From: CAZDHT01 sp964505325
Lineage (GTDB): Bacteria > Planctomycetota > PUPC01
Reading direction: 5' to 3'
Length of the DNA: 9,233 nucleotides
NCBI GenBank assembly: GCA_964505325.1
Contig: CAZDHT010000221.1
Span: 1-9,233 of the forward strand
In this document: piece by piece, positions 1 to 5,699 of the stretch
Layout of the letters: each line of letters opens with the position of its first letter
How positions within the stretch are numbered: position 1 is the first letter of the stretch
Program-made: the position numbers and the translations under genes
Notes under the pieces: model-generated
Database searches by the model: none
What the model saw: only the letters and a program-made list of their open reading frames with translations
What the model was told of the DNA's origin: nothing

Positions 1-522
1 GGGATGGGCATCGCCGTGACGTTCGTGATGACGCTCGCCTCGTTCGTCACGTACCTGCTCTACAAGTACGTGCTGGTGAAGAACTCCCTGTTCCTGACGT
101 CCATCCCGTTCCTCAAGGTGATTGCCGACGACGGGCTGGTCAACGTTCTGAAGACCGCGTCGTACATCTTGGTGATTGCGTCGCTGGTCCAGTTCGTCGA
201 GATGTTCCTGCGGCGGTACGTCCCGGCGCTGTACCGCGGGATGGGGATTTACCTGGCGCTGATCACGACCAACTGCGCCGTGCTGGGCGTGGCGCTGCTG
301 AACACGACCGACGCACCGAGGGACATCGGCCTGCTGGGCGCGGTGTTCCAGGGCTTCTTCGCCGGGCTCGGCTTTACGCTGGTGATGCTGCTGATGGCGG
401 GCATCCGCGAGCGGCTGCAATATCTGAACGTGCCACGGTGCTTCAAGGGCGCACCCATCGCGTTCATCTGCACCGGCCTGATGGCCCTCGCGTTCCTCGG
501 CTTTGCCGGCATGGCAAGCTGA
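1..522 (+). CDS. rnfA: RnfA, ion-translocating ferredoxin:NAD+ oxidoreductase subunit A (5' end outside window)
   Basis: Integral membrane subunit of the Rnf complex, which couples electron flow between ferredoxin and NAD+ to ion transport. The window opens inside the gene: the codon before the first ATG is Gly, and the stretch GMGIAVTFVMTLAS aligns with the RsxA/RnfA region that lies about 35-40 residues into E. coli RsxA, so this internal Met is not the true start. About 173 codons are visible, with several hydrophobic membrane segments. The family signature ITTNCAVLGVALLN is present; its Cys (codon at 274-276) is the conserved residue that in Rnf/Nqr relatives helps hold an iron centre within the membrane. 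Residues around KNSLFLTSIPFLKVIADDG make the loop after the first visible helix somewhat longer than in E. coli. The gene stops at TGA 520-522 and rnfB follows after 38 bases. Identification is firm; the ion moved (Na+ or H+) cannot be read here. Confidence 0.95.
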   Translation, partial: GMGIAVTFVMTLASFVTYLLYKYVLVKNSLFLTSIPFLKVIADDGLVNVLKTASYILVIASLVQFVEMFLRRYVPALYRGMGIYLALITTNCAVLGVALLNTTDAPRDIGLLGAVFQGFFAGLGFTLVMLLMAGIRERLQYLNVPRCFKGAPIAFICTGLMALAFLGFAGMAS

Positions 523-560
523 GGGTAAGCCTGTCTTGCACCTGTCCGAGGTAGTCGAAG

Positions 561-1400
561 TTGGGTAGTTTCATCATCGGTTCGCTGATCGTCCTCGGGC
601 TGCTGGCGCTGCTCCTCGGCATCGTCCTGGCGGTGGCGTCGAAGGTGTTCCACATGGACGTGGACCCGCGCGTCGAGCAGGTCGAGGCCCTGCTGCCCGG
701 CGCCAACTGCGGCGCCTGCGGGCTGGCCGGCTGCGCCGTAGCGGCCGAGCACATCGTCGCCGGCGACGCCTCCCCGGCGGCGTGTCCGGTGTGCTCGAAG
801 GACGCCCGCGCCCAGATCTTCGAGCTGATGGGGCTGGCGGCCCAAGAGGCCGAGCCCAAGCTCGCGCGAATGGCCTGCGGCGGCGGGACCGGCTGTAAGG
901 ACAAAGAAGACTACCACGGCGTGGATGACTGCCGCGCGGCCGTGCTCGTCCACGGCGGCGCCAAGGCCTGCCAGTACGCCTGCGTCGGGCTCGGGTCGTG
1001 CGTCGACGCCTGCCCGTTCGAGGCGATCTTCATGGGCGAGGACGGGCTCCCCCACGTGATCGAAGAGCGCTGCACGGCGTGCGGCGCCTGCGAGCGCATC
1101 TGCCCCACCAACGTCATCCAGGTCATGCCCGCCAAGCGGACGGTGTGGGTCAAGTGCAGCTCGCACGACAAGGGCAAGGTCGTCAACAAGATCTGCAAGA
1201 CGGGCTGCATCGCGTGCAAGAAGTGCGAGAAGGAATGCCCGTTCGACGCCATCCACGTGGTCGATAACCTGGCGGTCATCGACTACGAGAAGTGCAAGCT
1301 CTGCGGCAAATGCGCCGCGGTCTGCCCGAAGCACTGCATCATCGATCTCCGCGCCCTCCGCCGGGAGCAGAAGAAAGCCAAGCAAGAAGCCGCTGCATAG
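561..1400 (+). CDS. rnfB: RnfB, polyferredoxin subunit of the Rnf complex
   Basis: Electron-entry subunit of Rnf, thought to accept electrons from ferredoxin. The 279-residue protein has one N-terminal membrane helix (about residues 3-27). Then comes the RnfB-type 4Fe-4S domain (C50-x2-C53-x4-C58-x16-C75). A cysteine-rich stretch follows (C106, C112, C124, C137, C141, C147, C151), then three classical ferredoxin motifs: C171/174/177/181, C216/219/222/226 and C245/248/251/255. The tail is Lys/Ala-rich. This is the long form of RnfB typical of anaerobes rather than the short E. coli RsxB. The start is TTG at 561: an in-frame TAG lies at 552-554, no ATG or GTG competes nearby, and GAGG at 548-551 sits 9 bases upstream. 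No rnfC follows, so the operon probably has the C-D-G-E-A-B order and ends here. Confidence 0.95.
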   Translation: MGSFIIGSLIVLGLLALLLGIVLAVASKVFHMDVDPRVEQVEALLPGANCGACGLAGCAVAAEHIVAGDASPAACPVCSKDARAQIFELMGLAAQEAEPKLARMACGGGTGCKDKEDYHGVDDCRAAVLVHGGAKACQYACVGLGSCVDACPFEAIFMGEDGLPHVIEERCTACGACERICPTNVIQVMPAKRTVWVKCSSHDKGKVVNKICKTGCIACKKCEKECPFDAIHVVDNLAVIDYEKCKLCGKCAAVCPKHCIIDLRALRREQKKAKQEAAA

Positions 1401-1430
1401 TCCGCCGCAGTCCACCACAGTCCGCCACAG
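1401..1430 (+). repeat. Three tandem 10-bp repeats right after rnfB
   Basis: Three direct copies with consensus TCCRCCRCAG (TCCGCCGCAG, TCCACCACAG, TCCGCCACAG) begin at the base after the rnfB stop codon. Copies differ only at the two purine positions. No function is recognised. Confidence 0.75.
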
Positions 1431-1510
1431 AAACCACACCAGCTCACGTCCGCAGCACTCGTGCGTTCCGCGCGCTGTGAGTCATCCCCAGTTTTAGTGG
1501 GCTCTTGGCT

Positions 1511-1530
1511 AAGCAGCGTTTACACTGCTT
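1511..1530 (+). terminator. Weak hairpin, possible end of the rnf transcript
   Basis: AAGCAG (1511-1516) pairs with CTGCTT (1525-1530) around an 8-base loop. Only a short T stretch follows (CTTTCC), so a rho-independent terminator is possible but poorly supported. The stronger palindromes just downstream could do the same job. Confidence 0.3.
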
Positions 1531-1535
1531 TCCGA

Positions 1536-1737
1536 GCCCGCCGCAGGCGGGCGAGAATAGGCCCCCGCTTCAGCGGGGGTCGGGCGGGCGGCGTCAGGCC
1601 CTCCTTCCAGGCCCAGCCCCGTTTACGGGGCTTCCCGGGATCGGCTGAAGCCTTCTGAGAAGCCCCGTGAACGGGGCTTCAGCCGAGAGACAATGCCCGG
1701 CCGGTACGACCCCGCCTGAAGGCGGGGCCTATTCTCG
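1536..1737. repeat. Inverted pair of REP-like hairpin units (BIME-like)
   Basis: Two related units face each other. Near the left end, CGAGAATAGGCCCC (1552-1565) runs into a hairpin CCCCCGCT-TC-AGCGGGGG (1562-1579). At the right end, hairpin CCCCGCCT-GA-AGGCGGGG (1710-1727) runs into GGGGCCTATTCTCG (1724-1737). The two 14-base flanks are exact reverse complements, and the attached hairpins are near-matching reverse complements. A further hairpin, GCCCGCC-GCA-GGCGGGC (1536-1552), precedes the left unit. A short hairpin with a conserved flank in inverted pairs is the layout of bacterial REP/BIME elements. No transposase is in the window, and no named family is recognised. Confidence 0.8.
1615..1686. 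repeat. Nested palindromes with AGCCCCGT/ACGGGGCT arms
   Basis: AGCCCCGT-TT-ACGGGGCT (1615-1632) is a perfect 8-bp stem with a 2-base loop. GAAGCCCCGT-GA-ACGGGGCTTC (1659-1680) is a perfect 10-bp stem. A longer pairing, TCGGCTGAAGCC (1641-1652) with GGCTTCAGCCGA (1675-1686), is also perfect over 12 bp and competes with the second hairpin. This block lies inside the inverted REP-like pair and could form alternative cruciform or RNA folds. Confidence 0.8.
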
Positions 1738-1756
1738 GAACTCCCGCTCCTCGCGG

Positions 1757-1774
1757 AGGCCCGTGAACGGGCCT
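1757..1774. repeat. Third GA-loop palindrome of the same type
   Basis: AGGCCCGT-GA-ACGGGCCT is a perfect 8-bp stem with a GA loop. It is one C:G pair shorter in the core than the copy at 1659-1680 and is followed by a similar pyrimidine/GCC-rich tail, so the two look like diverged copies of one element. Confidence 0.75.
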
Positions 1775-1816
1775 TTCGCCCAGCCAAGACTCGGGATGAC
1801 TCGCCCACGCGCGTCC

Positions 1817-1844
1817 TTGAAAGCCGGCCGGTCCGAAGTATAAT
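1817..1844 (+). promoter_or_regulatory. Sigma70-type promoter for the methyltransferase operon (leaderless)
   Basis: The -35 TTGAAA (1817-1822) and a perfect -10 TATAAT (1839-1844) are separated by 16 bases. The ATG of the next gene begins 8 bases after the -10 ends, which is where transcription would start. No Shine-Dalgarno sequence fits between them, so a leaderless mRNA is predicted. The promoter lies just past the palindrome cluster, consistent with a new transcription unit after rnf. Confidence 0.75.
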
Positions 1845-1851
1845 CCCCATC

Positions 1852-2694
1852 ATGCTCCCTTCGAATCAACTGACCGTGCGGAACCCGCGCGTGTGTGAAG
1901 CGGCGAAGTTGCGGCAGAAGAAGTTCCGCCGGCAGACGGGCCGCATCCTGATCGAGGGCGCGCGGCTGGTGGCGGACGCACTGGCCGCGGGCGCCGCGGT
2001 CAAGGAGCTTTTCTCCACCTCCGCGTTCCGCCGATCCGACCACGGCAAGGTGCTCCGCGTTTGCTCCCAGTGCCCCTGCTCGCTCATCACCCCGCAGGCC
2101 GCCGCCAAGCTGTCCGAGACGCGCACGCCGCAGGGCCTGTTCGCGGTCGTCGAACTCACAACCGCGTCGTTCGACGCCGCCCGTTGGGCGGCAGGGGAGT
2201 GTCCGTCTGTCCGGACAGACGGACACTTCCCTGCGCCGCTGGTCCTGCTGGCGGATAGCATCGCCGACCCGGGCAACCTGGGCACGATGATCCGCTCCGC
2301 CGCTGCGCTCGGGGCGAGCGGGGTCGTGGCGTCGGGCGACTCGTGCGACGTGCTGAACCCGAAGTCCGTCCGGGCGACCATGGGCGCGATCTTCCGGCTG
2401 CCCGTCGTGGCGGACGTCGCGCTCCCGGCCGCAATCGACACGTTGAAGGCCGGCGGGCTCCGGATCATTGCGGCGGTGCCGCGCCGCGGCAAAGCTCCCT
2501 GGGAGCTGGATCTGCGCGGGGCGACCGCGCTGCTCATCGGGTCCGAGGCTGCCGGGCTGCCCTCTTCAGCAATGAAGCTCGCCGACGCGCGGGTCACCGT
2601 TCCAATGCCCGGCGGCACCGAGTCCTTGAACGCCGCCGCCACCGCCGCCGCGCTGCTGTACGAAGCGGCCAGACAGCGCGCGGGCGTCACGTAG
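1852..2694 (+). CDS. TrmH/SpoU-family RNA 2'-O-ribose methyltransferase
   Basis: SAM-dependent SPOUT enzyme that methylates ribose 2'-OH groups in rRNA or tRNA; the exact target is not readable. The N-terminal substrate-binding domain (about residues 7-100; NPRV...GRILIEGARLV) is followed by the knotted SpoU domain (about 129-275). The three family motifs are clear: DPGNLGTMIRSA (139-150, with N142 and R148), LLIGSEAAGL (227-236), and VPMPGGTESLN (250-260) before AAATAAALLYE. The length of 280 is normal. ATG 1852 is chosen because it puts six residues before the conserved LTVRNPRV start and lies at the expected +1 of the promoter. An odd linker, residues 114-128, is encoded by a 44-bp palindrome, yet the frame and all catalytic motifs remain intact. 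The lipoprotein gene follows 26 bases later, probably on the same transcript. Confidence 0.9.
   Translation: MLPSNQLTVRNPRVCEAAKLRQKKFRRQTGRILIEGARLVADALAAGAAVKELFSTSAFRRSDHGKVLRVCSQCPCSLITPQAAAKLSETRTPQGLFAVVELTTASFDAARWAAGECPSVRTDGHFPAPLVLLADSIADPGNLGTMIRSAAALGASGVVASGDSCDVLNPKSVRATMGAIFRLPVVADVALPAAIDTLKAGGLRIIAAVPRRGKAPWELDLRGATALLIGSEAAGLPSSAMKLADARVTVPMPGGTESLNAAATAAALLYEAARQRAGVT
2176..2234. repeat. 44-bp palindrome plus adjoining hairpin inside the methyltransferase gene
   Basis: Positions 2191-2212 pair with 2213-2234 across all 22 positions with no loop, 21 as Watson-Crick pairs and one (2197/2228) as G-T. The centre reads GTCTGTCC|GGACAGAC. A second hairpin, GCCGCCC-GTT-GGGCGGC (2176-2192), abuts it and shares two bases. 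The 44-bp part encodes residues AGECPSVRTDGHFPA in the linker between the substrate-binding and SpoU domains, where such proteins usually have only a short connection. It looks like an in-frame insertion of a palindromic element. Confidence 0.85.
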
Positions 2695-2720
2695 GCCGGC
2701 ACCGCGATGTGGAGAACTCA

Positions 2721-3497
2721 ATGCGCAAGACCACGGGAAGAACGGCGATCATCATCGGGCTGCTCGCGCTGATATCTTCGGGCTGCGCGTCCATCGACAA
2801 GACGACGGTGCAAGGCCTGCTCGGCAGGTACGGCGTCGGGACGTCGCGGCCGACCAAGGTCTGCATCGACATGATGATCGAGGCGACGATGGGCGACGCT
2901 CGGCAGCACGATGTCTGTAAGATGTGGTTCGACGTGGAAAAGGGCCGCTATCTCCTGGTCAGAGACAGCACCCGGGAGGAACGCGGACGCACCCAACAGG
3001 TGAAGAGCGGGCTGCTGGGCAGCGCCGCGGGAGAGGTCTTCTGGGCGCGGCGCGACGGGCGGCTGTCGACCGTCCGCCGCCTGGACAGTCCTCTGTTCAC
3101 GATTGGCGCGTTTCCGATATACCAAGACCTCGGCCCGTTCGTGGTCCTGTTCGACGCCTTCTCCGGTTATCCGTCGCTCCGCCGGGGGCCGAAGCTGATG
3201 GGCGGCGCACCCGACGGTGTGAAGCCGGACGATCTGGACTGGTTCCTGGTCCAGAAACCGCTACGCGGCGAAGACTCCCCGTCCGGGCAGGCCGTGAGCG
3301 GCGGGAAGCAGGGCTCGGTGTGGTTGGGGTTCGATCCTAAGACCGGCTGGGTCCGAGGGATTGTTTTCCGCGGGTACACCCGACGAGCGGAAAGCGCCGT
3401 CATCACCATCACCAGGGTCGATACGAAGCCCGACCTGGCTGGCGTGTTCGAACTGCCCGCGGAGGTCAAAGTGAAACTGAAAGGAAAGGACAAGTGA
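2721..3497 (+). CDS. Lipoprotein of unknown function, paralogue 1
   Basis: 258-residue predicted lipoprotein. Residues 1-22 form a lipoprotein signal (RKTTGR, hydrophobic core, then SSGC with lipid-bearing Cys22); Ala23-Ser24 after the Cys does not suggest retention in the inner membrane. The start is ATG 2721 with GGAG at 2711-2714, six bases upstream; the open frame reaches far upstream but would run through the methyltransferase gene. The body has RYG (36-38), TKVCIDM (45-51), a segment ending in FDAFSGYP (144-151), LDWFLVQK (172-179), GSVWLGFDPKTGWV (198-211) and GVFELPAEVKVKL (241-253). Nearly the same series recurs in the next gene, so the two are tandem paralogues. The ending, a 'WLGF.PK' strand then 'D.KP.L.GVFELP', is reminiscent of LolA-like lipoprotein-carrier folds, but this is only a resemblance. 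No function is assigned. Confidence 0.85.
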   Translation: MRKTTGRTAIIIGLLALISSGCASIDKTTVQGLLGRYGVGTSRPTKVCIDMMIEATMGDARQHDVCKMWFDVEKGRYLLVRDSTREERGRTQQVKSGLLGSAAGEVFWARRDGRLSTVRRLDSPLFTIGAFPIYQDLGPFVVLFDAFSGYPSLRRGPKLMGGAPDGVKPDDLDWFLVQKPLRGEDSPSGQAVSGGKQGSVWLGFDPKTGWVRGIVFRGYTRRAESAVITITRVDTKPDLAGVFELPAEVKVKLKGKDK

Positions 3498-4315
3498 AAG
3501 CCCGGAAGCCTGCAGTCGGGAGGGTCATCGTTCTTTGCCTGGCCATGCTGTGCGCCTTATCCGACGGCGCGTTCGGCGCCGAAACAACGCCCGAAGGCCC
3601 GCTGCCGAAATACGGCAAGATGACCTCGAAGACGAAGGCCGTCTGCGTAGAAATGGACTCCCTGGTCACGGAGAAGGGGGTCGAGATCATCCGGGCCGTC
3701 GCGCGGATGTGGGGCGACGCCGCCACAAACCGCTATGCCTACCGCTACACGTACGCGCGGACGGACGGCGGCCGCACCTGGACGGTGGAGATGGGCGTGC
3801 TCCTGACGGCCGGCGCGGCGGCGCGCTGGAAGATCGCAGATGGCGAGGTGGTCTCGGCGAGCAGGCTCCCCAAGGCGGCAGATGCCAAGGTCCCGCTCTA
3901 CGCCCGCCAGATCGGCCCGCTCGCCGCGGTGTTCGACGGCCTGCACGGGTATCCGCTGCTGGCCCGGGAGCTGGTGCTCAAGCCGGAACCGCCGCCCGGC
4001 CACCGGAAGGACGGCCTCGATTGGTTCCGCGCGCAGAAGGCCGAGGGCGGCACGGCCGCGTTCCATCGGCAGTTCGGCCTCGACTACGGCTCGGTCTGGC
4101 TCGGTTTCTCGCCGAAAGACGGCTGGGTCCACTCCGTGGCTTTCGTGTCCGCGGGCGGCGAAGCGGACCGGATGGGGACCGTGAGCAAGCTGAAGCGGAT
4201 CGACCTCAGGCCCGCACTGAAGGGCGTGTTCGAGCTGCCGGACAAGGTCAAGGCAAAGCTGGCCGAGCACGAACGCAACCGGCGCGCCCCGCCAAACAGA
4301 GCCGAACCGGATTAG
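3494..4315 (+). CDS. Secreted protein of unknown function, paralogue 2
   Basis: 273-residue protein with a Sec signal (about residues 1-29, likely cut near AFGA|ET), so probably periplasmic; it lacks a lipobox. The start is GTG 3494, overlapping the previous stop by four bases (GTGA), with AAGGA at 3481-3485 eight bases upstream; this implies translational coupling. It parallels the preceding lipoprotein: KYG (39-41), KAVCVEM (48-54), IGPLAAVFDGLHGYPLL (140-156), LDWFRAQK (175-182), GSVWLGFSPKDGWV (199-212), and RIDLRPALKGVFELPDKVKAKL (235-256). The C-terminus adds a charged Arg/Pro-rich tail (about 257-273). One copy lipid-anchored and the other soluble suggests a cooperating pair, such as a carrier and an acceptor; this is inference. 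The family is not recognised. Confidence 0.85.
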   Translation: MKARKPAVGRVIVLCLAMLCALSDGAFGAETTPEGPLPKYGKMTSKTKAVCVEMDSLVTEKGVEIIRAVARMWGDAATNRYAYRYTYARTDGGRTWTVEMGVLLTAGAAARWKIADGEVVSASRLPKAADAKVPLYARQIGPLAAVFDGLHGYPLLARELVLKPEPPPGHRKDGLDWFRAQKAEGGTAAFHRQFGLDYGSVWLGFSPKDGWVHSVAFVSAGGEADRMGTVSKLKRIDLRPALKGVFELPDKVKAKLAEHERNRRAPPNRAEPD

Positions 4316-4595
4316 CGAACCTGCTCGCGCCCGACCGGGCGAGGCGGCTCAACCCAATCGCAAGGGCGATTAGTCGCGTGAATTTTCTGCCCGGCCGGGC
4401 GCCGAATTCGCGCGATCCGCCGCCGGCGGCTGATGGAGGGGCGCGACGGAGAAGCGGTTCGCCGCGTTCGCATTAAGCGGTTCACCGCCTTTGCACCAAC
4501 AGACTGATGTTTCGGCTATCCTGTCTGCCCGGCGTCCGGCGCGGGGATGCTCTCGGCTCGGACTCAACGCCGAGAGGAGCCAAATTGCGAAAAGC
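4316..4595. other. Non-coding spacer rich in short palindromes
   Basis: No convincing gene lies between the paralogue pair and the tsaC promoter. Hairpins or palindromes seen are: CGCCCG-AC-CGGGCG (4328-4341); AATCGC-AAGG-GCGATT (4356-4371); GCCCGGCCGGGC (4389-4400); GCCGCCGGCGGC (4419-4430); two copies of AAGCGGTTC(G/A)CCGC (4452-4465 and 4475-4488), each a GCGG/CCGC hairpin; and CTCTCGGC/GCCGAGAG (4550-4557 with 4569-4576). The 4356-4371 hairpin, with AATTTT about nine bases after it, could end the upstream transcript but is not a classical terminator. Confidence 0.65.
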
Positions 4596-4624
4596 TTGAC
4601 TCGACAAGGCGGTTTTGTGACAAT
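4596..4624 (+). promoter_or_regulatory. Sigma70-type promoter for tsaC-phosphatase (near-leaderless)
   Basis: The -35 TTGACT (4596-4601) and -10 GACAAT (4619-4624) are separated by 17 bases. Transcription would begin near 4631-4633, only two to four bases before ATG 4635, and no Shine-Dalgarno precedes that ATG. The architecture resembles that of the promoter at 1817-1844. Confidence 0.55.
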
Positions 4625-4634
4625 CATTACCGAA

Positions 4635-5699
4635 ATGGGTGCTGCAACGAAGACGCTGGCGGTTGGCAGCGGCGGAGAATCTCTGCCCGTAATTCAGGAA
4701 GCGGCCGAGATCCTGGTTTCAGGCGGGCTGGTCGCGTTCCCGACAGAAACGGTCTACGGCATCGGCGCGGACGCCGACAACCCGGCGGCGATCCGGCGTC
4801 TGTGCGAGGTGAAGCAGAGGCCGGCCGGCAAGCCGTTCAGCGTGCACATCGCGGATGAGGCGGAGCTTTCGAAGTATGTGCGCCGGGTGCCCGTGGCCGG
4901 CCGCAGGCTGATGGACAAGTTCTGGCCGGGCCCGCTGACCATTGTGTTCGGCCGGGGGGATGATGCGGTCGGCGTTCGGCTGCCGGCGCACGACGTGGCG
5001 ACGGCGTTCATTCGGGCGTGCGGCGTCACCGTGGTCGCCCCCAGCGCCAACGTGGCAGACGACAAGCCGGCGTCTTCCGCGGGGGAGGTGCTGGAGAAGT
5101 TCGGCGGGAAGATCGACGCGGTGCTCGACGGGGGGTTGGCGCCCCTGGTGCAGTCGAGTTCGGTGGTGCGCGTCTGGCGGAGCGGATGGGAGATGCTGCG
5201 GACGGGGATCATCACGGAGTCGATGATCGAACGCGCCTTGAAGACGCACGTGCTGTTCCTCTGCACGGGCAACAGTTGCCGCAGCCCGATCGCCGAGGCC
5301 GTGTGCCGGAGGCTCCTGGCGGAACGCCTGAAGGTGAACGAGAAGGACTTGGCGGCGTTGGGCTATGACGTGGCATCGGCGGGGACGGCGGCGGTCGGCG
5401 GCGGCAAGCCCAGCCAGAGCGCGACCACCGCAGCCAGGGAAGCCAGCCTGGACATCTCCGGCCATCGCACGCAGGCGGTGACGATCGATCTCCTCAGAAA
5501 CGCGGACAAGGTCTTTGCGATGACCGAGAGCCATGCGGCGTCGGCGCGCGAGATGTGCCCCAGCGCGGCAGACAAGATCGAGCTGCTCGATCCGGACGGC
5601 GACGATATCGAGGACCCGATCGGGTATCCGACCGATCGGTTTGCCAAGGTCATTCGGCGGATACAGAAGTGCCTGGAAGTTCGGGTGAAGGAGCTATGA
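4635..5699 (+). CDS. tsaC: Fused threonylcarbamoyl-AMP synthase (TsaC/Sua5/YrdC) and low-molecular-weight protein phosphatase
   Basis: 354-residue two-domain protein. Residues about 12-195 are a YrdC domain, which makes threonylcarbamoyl-AMP from Thr, bicarbonate and ATP for the t6A37 modification of tRNAs. GLVAFPTETVYGIGA (31-45), KQRPAGKPFSVHI (60-72), FWPGPLTIV (96-104) and PSANV (136-140) are intact. Residues about 203-354 are a low-molecular-weight phosphatase. Its P-loop is CTGNSCRS (nucleophile C210, R216, S217), and DPIG (327-330) supplies the general acid D327. ATG 4635 is preferred because of the promoter just upstream. GTG 4617, six codons earlier with AAGG nearby, is the alternative; the frame open to 4491 would run through the promoter. 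The next gene, rpiB, overlaps by four bases. In Bacillus, ywlC, ywlE (arginine phosphatase) and ywlF (rpiB) are neighbours, so the fusion preserves a known linkage. Whether the substrate is phospho-Arg or phospho-Tyr is open. Confidence 0.9.
   Translation: MGAATKTLAVGSGGESLPVIQEAAEILVSGGLVAFPTETVYGIGADADNPAAIRRLCEVKQRPAGKPFSVHIADEAELSKYVRRVPVAGRRLMDKFWPGPLTIVFGRGDDAVGVRLPAHDVATAFIRACGVTVVAPSANVADDKPASSAGEVLEKFGGKIDAVLDGGLAPLVQSSSVVRVWRSGWEMLRTGIITESMIERALKTHVLFLCTGNSCRSPIAEAVCRRLLAERLKVNEKDLAALGYDVASAGTAAVGGGKPSQSATTAAREASLDISGHRTQAVTIDLLRNADKVFAMTESHAASAREMCPSAADKIELLDPDGDDIEDPIGYPTDRFAKVIRRIQKCLEVRVKEL

Noticed and set aside
249..1439. Antisense open frame of 396 codons opposite rnfA/rnfB
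   Set aside because: rnfB is unmistakable on the + strand, and the antisense product has no domain pattern.
1461..1658. Small open frame of 65 codons across the palindrome cluster
   Set aside because: It is built from the repeats, has no ribosome site and no codon structure independent of the hairpins.
1511..1774. Possible CRISPR array
   Set aside because: The repeats are short palindromes of differing sequence and orientation with no regular spacing or unique spacers.
2343..2720. Upstream extension of the lipoprotein frame
   Set aside because: It overlaps the catalytic half of the methyltransferase gene. ATG 2721 has a ribosome site and begins a proper lipoprotein signal.
4491..4634. N-terminal extension of the TsaC fusion to ATG 4491
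   Set aside because: It would translate through a hairpin and the promoter at 4596-4624, adds residues unlike the YrdC family, and has no ribosome site.
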